Source: Aquibacillus koreensis
GTDB lineage: Bacteria > Bacillota > Bacilli > Bacillales > Amphibacillaceae
Direction: 5' to 3'
Length of the DNA: 64,000 nucleotides
Assembly (NCBI RefSeq): GCF_025154055.1
Contig: NZ_JAOALK010000007.1
Span: 1-64,000, forward strand
Made by a program: the position numbers and the translations under genes. Under the pieces are notes generated by a model that was not told the DNA's origin, did no database searches, and worked only from the letters and a program-made list of their open reading frames with translations. This document shows, one piece after another, positions 56,208-64,000 of this stretch (positions within the stretch are counted from its first letter, which is position 1; every line of letters begins with the position of its first letter).

Positions 56208-57056
56208 ATGGATCTTAATTCATTATTGGAGTCATACATCATCCCTATTCTCGGTAATCCCGTATCCAAGATTGTGTTGGGGTTATTTTTTGCATACCTT
56301 TTCGTATTTCTTTCTAGAAGAATCATTTCTTACTTTTTTAAACGCACTAACCTAATTGATGAAAGAAAAGAACGTTCGATCGAATCACTATTAAGTTCTA
56401 TATTCAAATATGTTGCTACAATCGGTTTCATCGTTTATGTGTTAACTTCTATTTTGGATGTAAATGTCACAAATATTTTAGCTGGTGCTGGTGTACTAGG
56501 TGTCATCCTAGGATTCGGTGCGCGTAGTTTAGTCAAGGACTTACTAGCAGGTATTTTTCTATTATTTGAAAAGCGTTTATATCAGGGTGATTGGGTCAAA
56601 GTAAATAATATGTATGCAGGAAAAGTTGAAGATATCGGCTTACGCTTTCTTAAATTAAGACAGTGGTCAGGTACTCTTGTTACTTTGAATAACGGACAGG
56701 TTAATTCGATAGAAAATTATAATATGGAGATCATGCGCGTAGTGGAAGATGTCACGGTTAGCTTTTATGAAGACCCTAGGAAGTTGTTTTCACTTCTTGA
56801 AAAAATAAGTGACCGATTAAATGAGGAACTCGGTTGTTATCTGAAAAAGGATGAAAGCGGGAATCCAGTTGAAGCCTTTACGATGTATGGGATCTCTTCG
56901 TTAAACAACCAATTTCATGGCTATCAATACAGAATTACAGGTATATGTGAGGATCAAGTCTATTTCACAGCATCAAAAGAAGTAAGAAGAATCATCGCAG
57001 AAATGATGTTTGACCATAACATAAAAATGGCCAAATATTATATCGACATGCAATAA
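56208..57056 (+). CDS. small-conductance mechanosensitive channel (MscS family)
   Basis: A 282-aa channel, ATG at 56208 with AGGAGG six bases upstream. Three N-terminal helices; the pore helix ILAGAGVLGVILGFGARSLV and KDLLAGIFLLFE are typical of MscS. Releases solutes on hypo-osmotic shock. B. subtilis homologue is YkuT/YfkC-like; the neighbouring yfkD supports YfkC. Confidence 0.85.
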   Translation: MDLNSLLESYIIPILGNPVSKIVLGLFFAYLFVFLSRRIISYFFKRTNLIDERKERSIESLLSSIFKYVATIGFIVYVLTSILDVNVTNILAGAGVLGVILGFGARSLVKDLLAGIFLLFEKRLYQGDWVKVNNMYAGKVEDIGLRFLKLRQWSGTLVTLNNGQVNSIENYNMEIMRVVEDVTVSFYEDPRKLFSLLEKISDRLNEELGCYLKKDESGNPVEAFTMYGISSLNNQFHGYQYRITGICEDQVYFTASKEVRRIIAEMMFDHNIKMAKYYIDMQ

Positions 57057-57078
57057 GAATTTGCCTACTTTATAAAAA

Positions 57079-57112
57079 CAAAGCCCAGGTCACAAAAATG
57101 ATCTGGGCTTTG
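57079..57112. terminator. bidirectional terminator mscS/yfkD
   Basis: CAAAGCCCAGGTC/GATCTGGGCTTTG stem between convergent genes. Confidence 0.85.
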
Positions 57113-57117
57113 TTTCC

Positions 57118-57915
57118 TTACTTCAGTTTAAAAGAGAAAGATACATGGTCTTGAATTGGAATCCAAGCTCCAATACCTTGTTTTGTTACATTCTTTACAA
57201 CGATTTCCTTTTTCGAACCTTTTAACTTGATATACACTTCACCAAAAGTAACTGTGCCTTTCTCGCTTACGGCAGGTGCAAATGCATTTAAATAGCCCAT
57301 TTTTTTAACTGGAATCGCATACGTGTTATCCATCTTTGTTCCTTTTCCTACCACAGTGTGGAAAGATAACGGAAGTTCTGTATTTTGTTTTGCATTTAAA
57401 ATCATCAGTTTCTTTATTTGATCAGGACGATTAATCTTAGCAGTCAATCCACCCTTGATATGTTTCTCTTCTAGCTGATTATAGCTCATCGTTTTTTGAT
57501 TATTACCACCAATATTATTTAACTCATTTGCATTAATTTTTTGGTATTCCCAATTAATGTTTGTTTCCTTTGATTCGTAACTTAATGGCCAGTGCCCCAT
57601 ATAGATCATACCACGATAGCCAATAGCGATTGGGGATGGTTTTAGTGATGATTCATTTAACATTTTAATTAATTCTGGATTTTCAATATCTACTTCTGCC
57701 TCTTCAATTAATTCCTCAACTAAATCACTTGGTTCAAGGATCGTCTCGTCTTTTGTTGAATTTGGATATGTGTTTTCCTTGGATATGTTTAATACGTGAC
57801 TCGGTATTTCATCATTATCGGTTGATTTTGACGGCACTTCTTCCTTGGCATATATCGATAAAGGAGTAACGATACAAAGCATTAGAGCAATGAACATTAC
57901 AATGATCTTTTTCAT
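57118..57915 (-). CDS. yfkD: YfkD family exported protein
   Basis: A 265-aa protein with signal peptide (MKKIIVMFIALMLCIVTPLS). Conserved LNISKENTYPN, LIKMLNESSLKPSPIAIGYR and VTKQGIGAWIPIQDHVSF match B. subtilis YfkD. Sporulation-linked expression is known for yfkD; molecular function unknown. ATG at 57915 is preferred over a TTG nine bases earlier. Confidence 0.88.
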   Translation of the reverse strand: MKKIIVMFIALMLCIVTPLSIYAKEEVPSKSTDNDEIPSHVLNISKENTYPNSTKDETILEPSDLVEELIEEAEVDIENPELIKMLNESSLKPSPIAIGYRGMIYMGHWPLSYESKETNINWEYQKINANELNNIGGNNQKTMSYNQLEEKHIKGGLTAKINRPDQIKKLMILNAKQNTELPLSFHTVVGKGTKMDNTYAIPVKKMGYLNAFAPAVSEKGTVTFGEVYIKLKGSKKEIVVKNVTKQGIGAWIPIQDHVSFSFKLK

Positions 57916-57989
57916 GCGTCCCAATCCTTTCCTTTATTTTTAACTTAGTATTTTCGAGACGCGCCAAAGTTATGCAAAACTACGAGCTT

Positions 57990-58589
57990 TTATATAAAAC
58001 GTTTGGTTGTACGTTCTACCCGTGGAAAAAAGAATTGCACTAAAGGCCCAATTAAAAAAGTTAACAATAACGTACCGACACCTATTGGTCCGCCAAATAA
58101 GAAAGCCAGAATAAATGCAGAAACTTCACCAATCGTTTTAGAAATCATCATATTCAGACCTGTTCTTTTTTGAATAGCAATCATTAACTTATCAATAGGA
58201 ATAGCAGGGAACTTCGCTTGTAAGTAAATAGAAATCCCTAGAGCAAGTAAGATCATCCCAATCAAAAACAAAATGACTTGCAATAGCAAGTTATTTGGAT
58301 CCCAATTCCCAAATGCGATGATTAACCAAAAGTCGATACATACGCCAACAAAAAATATGGTGAAAATAGCGAGATAATCTGGTTTCGTTTGCATTAACCA
58401 GGCGTTAACGAACATAAGAATAATTCCCACAATAAACACCCAAGTTCCAACCGTAAATCCAATCGTGTTGGATAAACCTACATTTAATGCATCCCAACTC
58501 CCTGCACCGAGGTCGGCCTTAATGGTCAAGCTAATTCCGAAAGACACAACTATAATTCCAATGAAGAAAACGACAAATCTTTTTAACAT
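57990..58589 (-). CDS. YczE/YyaS-type membrane protein
   Basis: A 199-aa protein with five helices and the family features GISLTIKADLGAGSWDALNVGL and FPAIPIDKLMIAI. Function unknown. An upstream GTG (58610) is an alternative start; GGTGGG precedes the ATG used here. Confidence 0.8.
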   Translation of the reverse strand: MLKRFVVFFIGIIVVSFGISLTIKADLGAGSWDALNVGLSNTIGFTVGTWVFIVGIILMFVNAWLMQTKPDYLAIFTIFFVGVCIDFWLIIAFGNWDPNNLLLQVILFLIGMILLALGISIYLQAKFPAIPIDKLMIAIQKRTGLNMMISKTIGEVSAFILAFLFGGPIGVGTLLLTFLIGPLVQFFFPRVERTTKRFI

Positions 58590-58665
58590 ATTACCCACCA
58601 AAAACGCCACCTTTTTACGTCATTCATTATGTTATTTTCTATCTTAAACCTAAACCTATACACAG

Positions 58666-58700
58666 AAAAACTGCCCTCTCTAATGAAGAGAAAAAGGCAG
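58666..58700 (-). terminator. terminator of the OsmC-like gene
   Basis: Minus strand: CTGCC/GGCAG outer and TCTCT/AGAGA inner stem then TTTTT. Confidence 0.7.
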
Positions 58701-58712
58701 CTAATCATGAAT

Positions 58713-59105
58713 TTATTGACTTAACTCAATCGATTCAAGTGTTTCATTGATTTCAATGCTATTTTCTACTGAACGAACCATCGAACAATTTTTTCGAGCA
58801 ACTTCTAAGTTCTTATATAACTTTTCATCATCTAAATTTTTTCCCTTAATGACAAAATGTATATCAATCTTTTCAATTCGATTCGCTTCCAATTCGTTTC
58901 TTTCGACTTCTACTTGAATCGTTAAGTCGTCGATTTCCACTCGTTGTTTCGCTAATATTTTTCTGAATACAGATGCACTACAACCAACAATCGATGCAAC
59001 CATAAGTTGATATGGTCTAAAACCATATAACTCATCACCGGAAATATCTAGTGTACCATATGATAGTGCTGTACGAACACCATTTTCTTTCAATGTAAAT
59101 TCCAT
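58713..59105 (-). CDS. OsmC family protein
   Basis: A 130-aa OsmC/YhfA-type thiol peroxidase-like protein. Two conserved cysteines: Cys42 in VGCSASV and a second in KNCSMVRSV near residue 105-113. Reduces organic hydroperoxides in related proteins. AGGAG upstream. Confidence 0.82.
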   Translation of the reverse strand: MEFTLKENGVRTALSYGTLDISGDELYGFRPYQLMVASIVGCSASVFRKILAKQRVEIDDLTIQVEVERNELEANRIEKIDIHFVIKGKNLDDEKLYKNLEVARKNCSMVRSVENSIEINETLESIELSQ

Positions 59106-59291
59106 AACATCTACTCCTTTTTTGAATCCTTCCTACTAGTTTATCCCTTTTAGACTAAGTTCTAACCTTTTTTTGAGTGAAGCTTTACCATTGACGAGCT
59201 TGCGTCCTCGTATTACATTTGTATTTGGGTTTTAAAAATAAAGCTATGTATTTAGTGTACATACATGATCATAGCAAAAATGGAGTTACCT

Positions 59292-60461
59292 ATGCAAAAT
59301 GAAAAGTTTAAATTTTGGATTTTAGTGAGTATCGTTGCAATTTCTGGTTTTAGCCAAGGCATGCTCCTACCGCTAATCGCAGTTATTTTTGAAAACAACG
59401 GCGTTTCTTCCTCGTTAAACGGATTAAATGCTACTGGTCTTTATATTGGAATATTGTTAGCTTCTCCTTTTATGGAACAACCATTACGAAGATTCGGATA
59501 CCGCTCCATCATTATCTATGGTGGTTTGATTGTATTTGTATCTCTTTCCCTATTTCCATTATGGGAATCCTTTTGGTTCTGGTTTTTCTTAAGGCTTTTA
59601 ATTGGTATCGGGGATAACGCCCTGCATTTCGCGACACAAACATGGATTACTGCTATTTCACCAGAACATCGACGCGGCAGGAACATTTCTCTTTACGGGT
59701 TATTTTTTGGAATAGGATTTGCAGCAGGGCCGTTGATGACACCATTAATTGAAATCAATGTGGCGCTCCCATTTATACTGTCATCTGTTCTCTGTTTTAT
59801 CGGGTGGATTTTTGTATTTTTCTTACCTAATGATTACCCTACTAGTGACCAAGAAGTAGAAGTGAGTTCTATCGTAAAAACAGCAGGACGATTTAAAAAG
59901 GCATTGCTTTATGGATGGGTAGCATTCTTACCTCCACTTGCCTATGGTTTTCTTGAAGCTTCGCTTAACGGCAGTTTTCCTGTCTATGCATTACGGATCG
60001 GCGTGACCGTTGAAAATGTTTCCGTTTTGTTAGCGACTTTTGCTGTTGGAGGTATTATCACACAACTGCCTCTAGGTATTTTAAGTGATAAGCTTGGCAG
60101 AAAACGTGTTTTATCGATCGTTTTATCATTAGGATTTGTTAGCTTTTTCACAGCAAGCTTTTTAGAAAACACGTTCTGGGGATTGTTTGTATGTATCTTA
60201 GTCGCAGGGATGGTGGTTGGCTCCACATTTTCTCTTGGCATATCTTACATGACCGACTTAATGCCAACAAATCTTTTACCGACTGGCAACCTACTTTGTG
60301 GCATTGCTTTTAGTCTTGGTAGCTTAGGTGGACCGTTTATTGGCGGTGTATTTATCCAGTACTTTACTTCGGTGAGCTTTTTCCATATTGTTAGTGTACT
60401 GTTGTTGGTTGTGTTTTTGTTTATTATTTTTAATAGGGAGCATAAGCTAAATTCAAACTAG
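59292..60461 (+). CDS. MFS transporter
   Basis: A 389-aa twelve-helix major facilitator; the loop 8-9 signature GILSDKLGRKRV and loop 2-3 region FMEQPLRRFGYR are visible. Probably a drug or sugar efflux carrier of the YfkF/CynX type; substrate unknown. ATG at 59292 with GGAG six bases upstream. Confidence 0.85.
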   Translation: MQNEKFKFWILVSIVAISGFSQGMLLPLIAVIFENNGVSSSLNGLNATGLYIGILLASPFMEQPLRRFGYRSIIIYGGLIVFVSLSLFPLWESFWFWFFLRLLIGIGDNALHFATQTWITAISPEHRRGRNISLYGLFFGIGFAAGPLMTPLIEINVALPFILSSVLCFIGWIFVFFLPNDYPTSDQEVEVSSIVKTAGRFKKALLYGWVAFLPPLAYGFLEASLNGSFPVYALRIGVTVENVSVLLATFAVGGIITQLPLGILSDKLGRKRVLSIVLSLGFVSFFTASFLENTFWGLFVCILVAGMVVGSTFSLGISYMTDLMPTNLLPTGNLLCGIAFSLGSLGGPFIGGVFIQYFTSVSFFHIVSVLLLVVFLFIIFNREHKLNSN

Positions 60462-60477
60462 TTTATTATGAATTAAT

Positions 60478-60507
60478 GCGAAAACGCTGATATATTGGCG
60501 TTTTCGC
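60478..60507 (+). terminator. MFS gene terminator
   Basis: GCGAAAACGC/GCGTTTTCGC stem, 10 bp, 17 bp after the stop. Confidence 0.75.
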
Positions 60508-60550
60508 ATATTTGTTAAAGATGTAATGATAGCGGTGGAACACAATTATC

Positions 60551-60651
60551 TAACTTCGGACTAGAATAGTAAACTTGCGCTTGTTTCTGTCCGAGGTTGC
60601 ACTTACCTCGGACTAGTTTTCCAATCTAGGACCTATTTGTGTCCGAAGTTA
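60551..60651. repeat. inverted-arm array, TCGGAC family, 52-bp period
   Basis: TCGGAC at 60556 and 60608 (52 bp apart); GTCCGA at 60589 and 60641 (52 bp apart). Outer arms TAACTTCGGAC/GTCCGAAGTTA and inner arms GTCCGAGGT/ACCTCGGAC are exact inverted pairs. Confidence 0.9.
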
Positions 60652-60700
60652 GGCCCACTAACGATAAAAAGAGGACCCAATTAAGCAAATAATTTATCTA

Positions 60701-60991
60701 TCATAATCTTCTTCGATGTCCTTTTGTAAATTCATGATATGTACGAACAATAATAAGCAAACTAACATAATACACACTTGCATTTACAATTAATAAAAGG
60801 ATACTAAAATCCATACTCAAGAAGTTTATCGGATTTAAAGCAGAAAATGGACTGTTATATAAATCCAAATGGTGAAAAATTACAAACCTTACCGGAAAGC
60901 CTAAAATTATTTCCTCACCCGAATTAGCAACAAATAGAAAAACACTGCCTAAGGATAAAATGAAGCTAATGACCAATAGCCCGAATCTCAT
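60701..60991 (-). CDS. two-helix membrane protein, unknown
   Basis: A 96-aa protein starting MRFGLLVISFILSLGSVFLF, with a second helix at about 59-82 and a basic end GHRRRL. GGAGG lies eight bases before this ATG; longer readings lack an RBS. Not recognised. Confidence 0.6.
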   Translation of the reverse strand: MRFGLLVISFILSLGSVFLFVANSGEEIILGFPVRFVIFHHLDLYNSPFSALNPINFLSMDFSILLLIVNASVYYVSLLIIVRTYHEFTKGHRRRL

Positions 60992-61067
60992 TGGATTCGC
61001 CTCCTCCAACAATATAGCAATTATCCATCTAGTCATTTTATGCTAATTGGGTGTCCATCTTTCACAC

Positions 61068-61550
61068 TTATATCATTCTTTTTTGCTTCAGTTCAAATGT
61101 TGGATGTGTTACGTACTCCATGTAGTGAGTCTGATTTGTAAAATCTAAATAAGCCTGATAGCGTGTTCGGTATGCAGGTGTTTCAACGTAATCTAGCACC
61201 TCATCTTTCTTAACCCAGCGACTATCGGTTGTTTCATCAGATACATCCAATTCTCCACCCACAGGCTTGCAAACAAAGTCCATCATTACTTTAGTTGGGA
61301 TATCGGTGACACCGTCATAACCCTTATGTTTTCCTGTATTAGAATAAACGCCAATTAGATTTGAGACTGTTACATCGATACCACTTTCTTCTTTCACTTC
61401 TCTAATTAAAGCATCTATTAGATTTTCCCCAACTTCCACTTGTCCACCTGGGAAAACCCACCCACCATGTTTAGTTTTCACTAACAGAATATTTCCCTGA
61501 TCGTCTTCCACTATACCGCCTACCGCGACAATATGTGTTGGGATTTGCAT
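61068..61550 (-). CDS. NUDIX hydrolase
   Basis: A 160-aa pyrophosphohydrolase with the Nudix box GGQVEVGENLIDALIREVKE followed by ESGI. Good RBS GGAGGAG. Substrate unknown. Unrelated in sequence to the NUDIX gene at 13580. Confidence 0.85.
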   Translation of the reverse strand: MQIPTHIVAVGGIVEDDQGNILLVKTKHGGWVFPGGQVEVGENLIDALIREVKEESGIDVTVSNLIGVYSNTGKHKGYDGVTDIPTKVMMDFVCKPVGGELDVSDETTDSRWVKKDEVLDYVETPAYRTRYQAYLDFTNQTHYMEYVTHPTFELKQKRMI

Positions 61551-61583
61551 TTAAATCTCCTCCGATTGCTTTAGCTTGTTTTC

Positions 61584-61866
61584 CTAAATGACTTTTGAGC
61601 TATTATTAATTGCGTGATAAAAGTAACGGTAGCTAGTAGCGCTGCTCCAAAAATTCCTAATGTCATAGGGTGATATGCTTTCTAACGGAACCTGGTCATT
61701 GATCTCGATAATTAAAAAATGAACCCCAATTCTATCGCCATCTATACTGTTCTTTGATGACCATAATTCAAATCCTTTCATGAAAAACAATATTGCACAC
61801 AAAAGTAGCGCACCTGAGATAATTCAACGAGGAACAGCATTCAATACGTTTCGCCTCTGATGAATA
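61584..61866 (-). pseudogene. possible degenerate small membrane-protein gene
   Basis: A reading on the minus strand gives RRNVLNAVPR, an in-frame TGA, then IISGALLLCAILFFMKGFEL and about 55 more residues to a stop at 61584. The coherent helix after the stop suggests a gene broken by one nonsense codon, or a short gene using TTG at 61802. No RBS fits either start well and no homologue is recognised. Confidence 0.3.
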
Positions 61867-61999
61867 ATCTGAATATTCACACTTATATACTAACATAAAA
61901 TCCCAGTCCTAGATCAAAAAGTTATCCTTATAGATTAAGCGTTACGTTGGCATATTTATTTCATGATTAAAATTTTCTGAAACTTTTAATGAATTTAAT

Positions 62000-62014
62000 T
62001 GAGAATCGTTATCA
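62000..62014. promoter_or_regulatory. Fur box
   Basis: TGAGAATCGTTATCA matches the 7-1-7 Fur consensus TGATAATNATTATCA with two substitutions. It lies about 57 bp upstream of the oxidoreductase start, close to a TATAGT -10 (about 62022-62027). Confidence 0.75.
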
Positions 62015-62070
62015 TTTATTGTATAGTAAATAATAACGATACATACCAAAGATTAAGAGGAGATTATGTC

Positions 62071-62778
62071 ATGCATATTTATTGGACTAAAATAAATAAG
62101 ATTATTGAAGAAACGCCAGAGGTAAAAACGTACATGCTCGAGTGTCCAGAAGACTTCACATGGGAAGAAGGTTCCCACACCCACCTCGCACTGGAAGGGT
62201 TCAATGCAGGAGATAAACCAAACCGTAGCCTGATTCGCCATATGTCCATCTCTACGTTACCGCAGGAAAATTCAATTGGGATCACAACGCGTATCAAAGA
62301 GCAGTGCTCTGAGTTTAAGACAATTTTAAGAAATCTTGAAATTGGTAATGAAGTTGCTCTATTTAAAACGCATTCGAATGTACCGCTTAAAAGAGAAGAC
62401 AAAAATGTTTACTTACTATCATCAGGTGTTGGCCTTGCAACTTTCAGACCGCTTGTACTCGATTATTTCGAACGTGCTGACAATGTAAAACAAATTCATT
62501 CCCTTAACATCGATTCTTCAAGGGACTTTTTATTCACTACTATTTTTGAAACAGCTTCTGATAAGAAGTTTACATCACAGTTCGTTGATAATCGTAAAGA
62601 CTACTATGAAGAAGTGAAAAAGCTTGCCGCAGACAAGGACGGAATCTTCTATATTGTCGGCAGTGACGAATTCCTCGTTCAAAACATTGAAGTTTTACGT
62701 GAGCAAGGCATTAAGTTTGAACAACTGATGCTCGACAAACACGAAAAATTCAAGACTGATTTTTTAGCATCCATTTAA
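62071..62778 (+). CDS. Fur-box FAD/NAD(P)-binding oxidoreductase
   Basis: A 235-aa ferredoxin-NADP reductase-like flavoprotein, ATG at 62071 behind AGGAG. FAD-binding region NRSLIRHMSIST and nucleotide-binding LLSSGVGLATFRPL are visible; no iron-sulfur domain. With a Fur box it is likely induced in iron limitation, perhaps as a ferric-siderophore or heme-related reductase (inference). Confidence 0.78.
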   Translation: MHIYWTKINKIIEETPEVKTYMLECPEDFTWEEGSHTHLALEGFNAGDKPNRSLIRHMSISTLPQENSIGITTRIKEQCSEFKTILRNLEIGNEVALFKTHSNVPLKREDKNVYLLSSGVGLATFRPLVLDYFERADNVKQIHSLNIDSSRDFLFTTIFETASDKKFTSQFVDNRKDYYEEVKKLAADKDGIFYIVGSDEFLVQNIEVLREQGIKFEQLMLDKHEKFKTDFLASI

Positions 62779-63079
62779 GTAAAACTTATTATTTTATATT
62801 GCCAGATTCCATCAGCTGGGCATTAGTGGAGCAAGGTAAGGTGAACAAAAAAAAGGAGCACCACCAATACCGAAGTAGTTCTGAATTGTGGAGAAAATGT
62901 TAGATAACAGTTCATTTATCACACGAAATCTCAATGACTTTAGCACCTTAAATAACAGTACAAATACTATAGTAGTTGATCTATCGTGTCTTCGGTTTAC
63001 ATTAGGATTATAAACGGTACTTGCATTTTTAAATCCAAGTACCGTTATTTAGATTGTTCAACACGCCACTTAACCCACA
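62779..63079. other. 300-bp intergenic region with a hairpin
   Basis: Contains AACGGTACTTG/CAAGTACCGTT (63013-63023, 63036-63046), a likely terminator between convergent genes. A 38-codon reading from an ATG near 62899 has poor support. Nothing else seen. Confidence 0.6.
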
Positions 63080-64000
63080 CTAATAAGAAATATAATACAC
63101 TTTCTTCAATGAACGAATCTCCTCAAGTAACTTATGAGAATCCGCACAAATAGAGGTTAGTTTCTCTCCATCTACCAACGGCGACTTATCGTACACTTTC
63201 CGGACCTCAATTGTTTCTGCACCGTCCACCAGATGATCATGCACCATAATCCGTTCAGGCTCCCACATGACGATGGACATGATTTCCTCCACACTTTCGA
63301 TCCGTGAATGTACTAGCAAATGGATTAACTCATTATTAGTAAGTGTTTTAATAACCTCCGTAGTTTGGGCCTTTTCTGTGGCATAAATAGAAATAGCCTT
63401 TGACAATAGGTAGTCTAATGCTAGCAATGTGGGATGCAAGAACGAACAATGATCATGGTAAAGTGCGCTCATAATCTCCCGGCTAGTAGTAAGGTCTGCT
63501 TCAACGTACTTATCCTCAAAATATATAGACTGAATCATTTGCGCTGGACGCCTATCTAACCTCCCTAACATATAGGCATCTCTTAAGAAACTATCTAAGT
63601 GATCTGCACTTAAGTATGCTGTCTTGTGAGATAAAGGTGTATCTTGGTTAAGCAGATCAATAATTTTCTCAGGTAAAAAATCATACTTACGTAAAATTCT
63701 TGCTACTTCCTCTCCTCTTATATATTCCTCTGTGATCGTATGATGATTTAGACCAAGCGGGTGCTCCACTGCATGCGAAAAAGGTAGATGCCCAATGTCA
63801 TGTAACAGTGCCGCTATTCGTAGCTCCTCTTCTTTCGGGAAAAACGTTGAAATAATAGTCCAGACACCAATGGTATGCTCAAACCTTGAATGTTTTACGG
63901 AAGTGATCAGTGAACCTGTTCCATAATGTGATAAATACTTTAATCGTTTTAATGTTTTTGTTTGCAACAATTCATATTCCCACGGGTAAATCGAAAATGT
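63080..64000 (-). CDS. HD-domain phosphohydrolase, 5' end cut by window
   Basis: At least 306 codons remain open to the window edge (before the first methionine candidate reads ...FSIYPWEYELLQTKTLKRLK), so the start lies outside. HD signatures: SRFEHTIGV, ALLHDIGHLPFSH and SADHLDSF. Similar to SAMHD1/YwfO-like dNTP triphosphohydrolases, which open with an IYDPIHGxI segment; here the visible start has a related IYPWE. Substrate not assignable. Confidence 0.82.
   Translation of the reverse strand, partial: TFSIYPWEYELLQTKTLKRLKYLSHYGTGSLITSVKHSRFEHTIGVWTIISTFFPKEEELRIAALLHDIGHLPFSHAVEHPLGLNHHTITEEYIRGEEVARILRKYDFLPEKIIDLLNQDTPLSHKTAYLSADHLDSFLRDAYMLGRLDRRPAQMIQSIYFEDKYVEADLTTSREIMSALYHDHCSFLHPTLLALDYLLSKAISIYATEKAQTTEVIKTLTNNELIHLLVHSRIESVEEIMSIVMWEPERIMVHDHLVDGAETIEVRKVYDKSPLVDGEKLTSICADSHKLLEEIRSLKKVYYISY

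Noticed and set aside
62899-63015. 38-codon reading frame after the oxidoreductase
   Set aside because: Only a weak GGAG three bases before the ATG, and the sequence is not recognisable; it runs into the terminator.

Overview
The window comes from the chromosome of an endospore-forming, low-GC member of the Bacillaceae. Evidence is a gamma-type SASP gene, SspK, CwlJ, PdaA and a CotF-like coat protein, together with a gene order that largely follows the Bacillus subtilis yfh/yga segment: 16S rRNA - ygxA - ygzB - perR - bcp - gsaB - ygaE - ygaD - ygaC - sspE - mutY - yfhP - yfhJ - sspK - yfhH - recX - yfhF - yfhE. The genus cannot be fixed from the sequence; an Oceanobacillus/Virgibacillus-like relative is only a guess. 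I saw no insertion sequence, prophage or CRISPR array.

Layout. 1-400: 5' end, leader and three tandem promoters of an rRNA operon that leaves the window to the left. 0.4-10 kb: ygxA, ygzB, PerR with a PerR box, cobalamin adenosyltransferase, a D-2-hydroxyacid dehydrogenase, an M29 aminopeptidase, a DUF3231 protein, Bcp peroxiredoxin, a K+ channel, GSA aminomutase, and a probable small RNA. 10-24 kb: YgaE, an esterase-like hydrolase, CwlJ, a lipoprotein/NUDIX pair, YgaD ABC exporter, YgaC, SspE, MutY, YfhP, YfhJ, SspK, YfhH, a Cof phosphatase, RecX and YfhF. 24-27 kb: a GNAT acetyltransferase behind an elaborate unrecognised RNA leader, YfhE, a cluster of about twelve DnaA boxes, and LrgA/LrgB. 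27-36 kb: small membrane protein plus a frameshifted CxxC peptide gene, a phosphatase, a CotF-like protein, a SufR-like regulator divergent from a DUF1450 protein, SulP, a chemoreceptor under a c-di-GMP-I riboswitch, a Mistic homologue beside a DUF421 protein, and a nuclease-fold/winged-helix protein. 36-47 kb: tRNA-Ala, two ABC systems (YxlEFG-like; GntR-ABC-permease), a DDAH-like hydrolase, a ComEC-like MBL protein, CtsR-controlled ClpE and an acyl-CoA synthetase. 47-64 kb: unknown helical protein with ppx-ppk, PdaA, a YuiF-type antiporter, MscS, YfkD, a YczE-type membrane protein, OsmC, MFS, NUDIX, a Fur-box oxidoreductase and an HD phosphohydrolase cut by the window edge.

The most unusual material is intergenic. 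Four arrays (14087, 36129, 40643, 60551) have unrelated sequences but nearly the same geometry: short inverted arms repeated every 51-53 bp, close to five helical turns. Three long palindromes sharing the core GGGACGGTTCTT sit next to gene ends. A non-origin DnaA-box cluster lies at 25104-25590. The GNAT leader at 24090-24310 has a tRNA T-arm look-alike, an intrinsic terminator and two mutually exclusive pairings around the ribosome binding site. These are the places to look for something undescribed.
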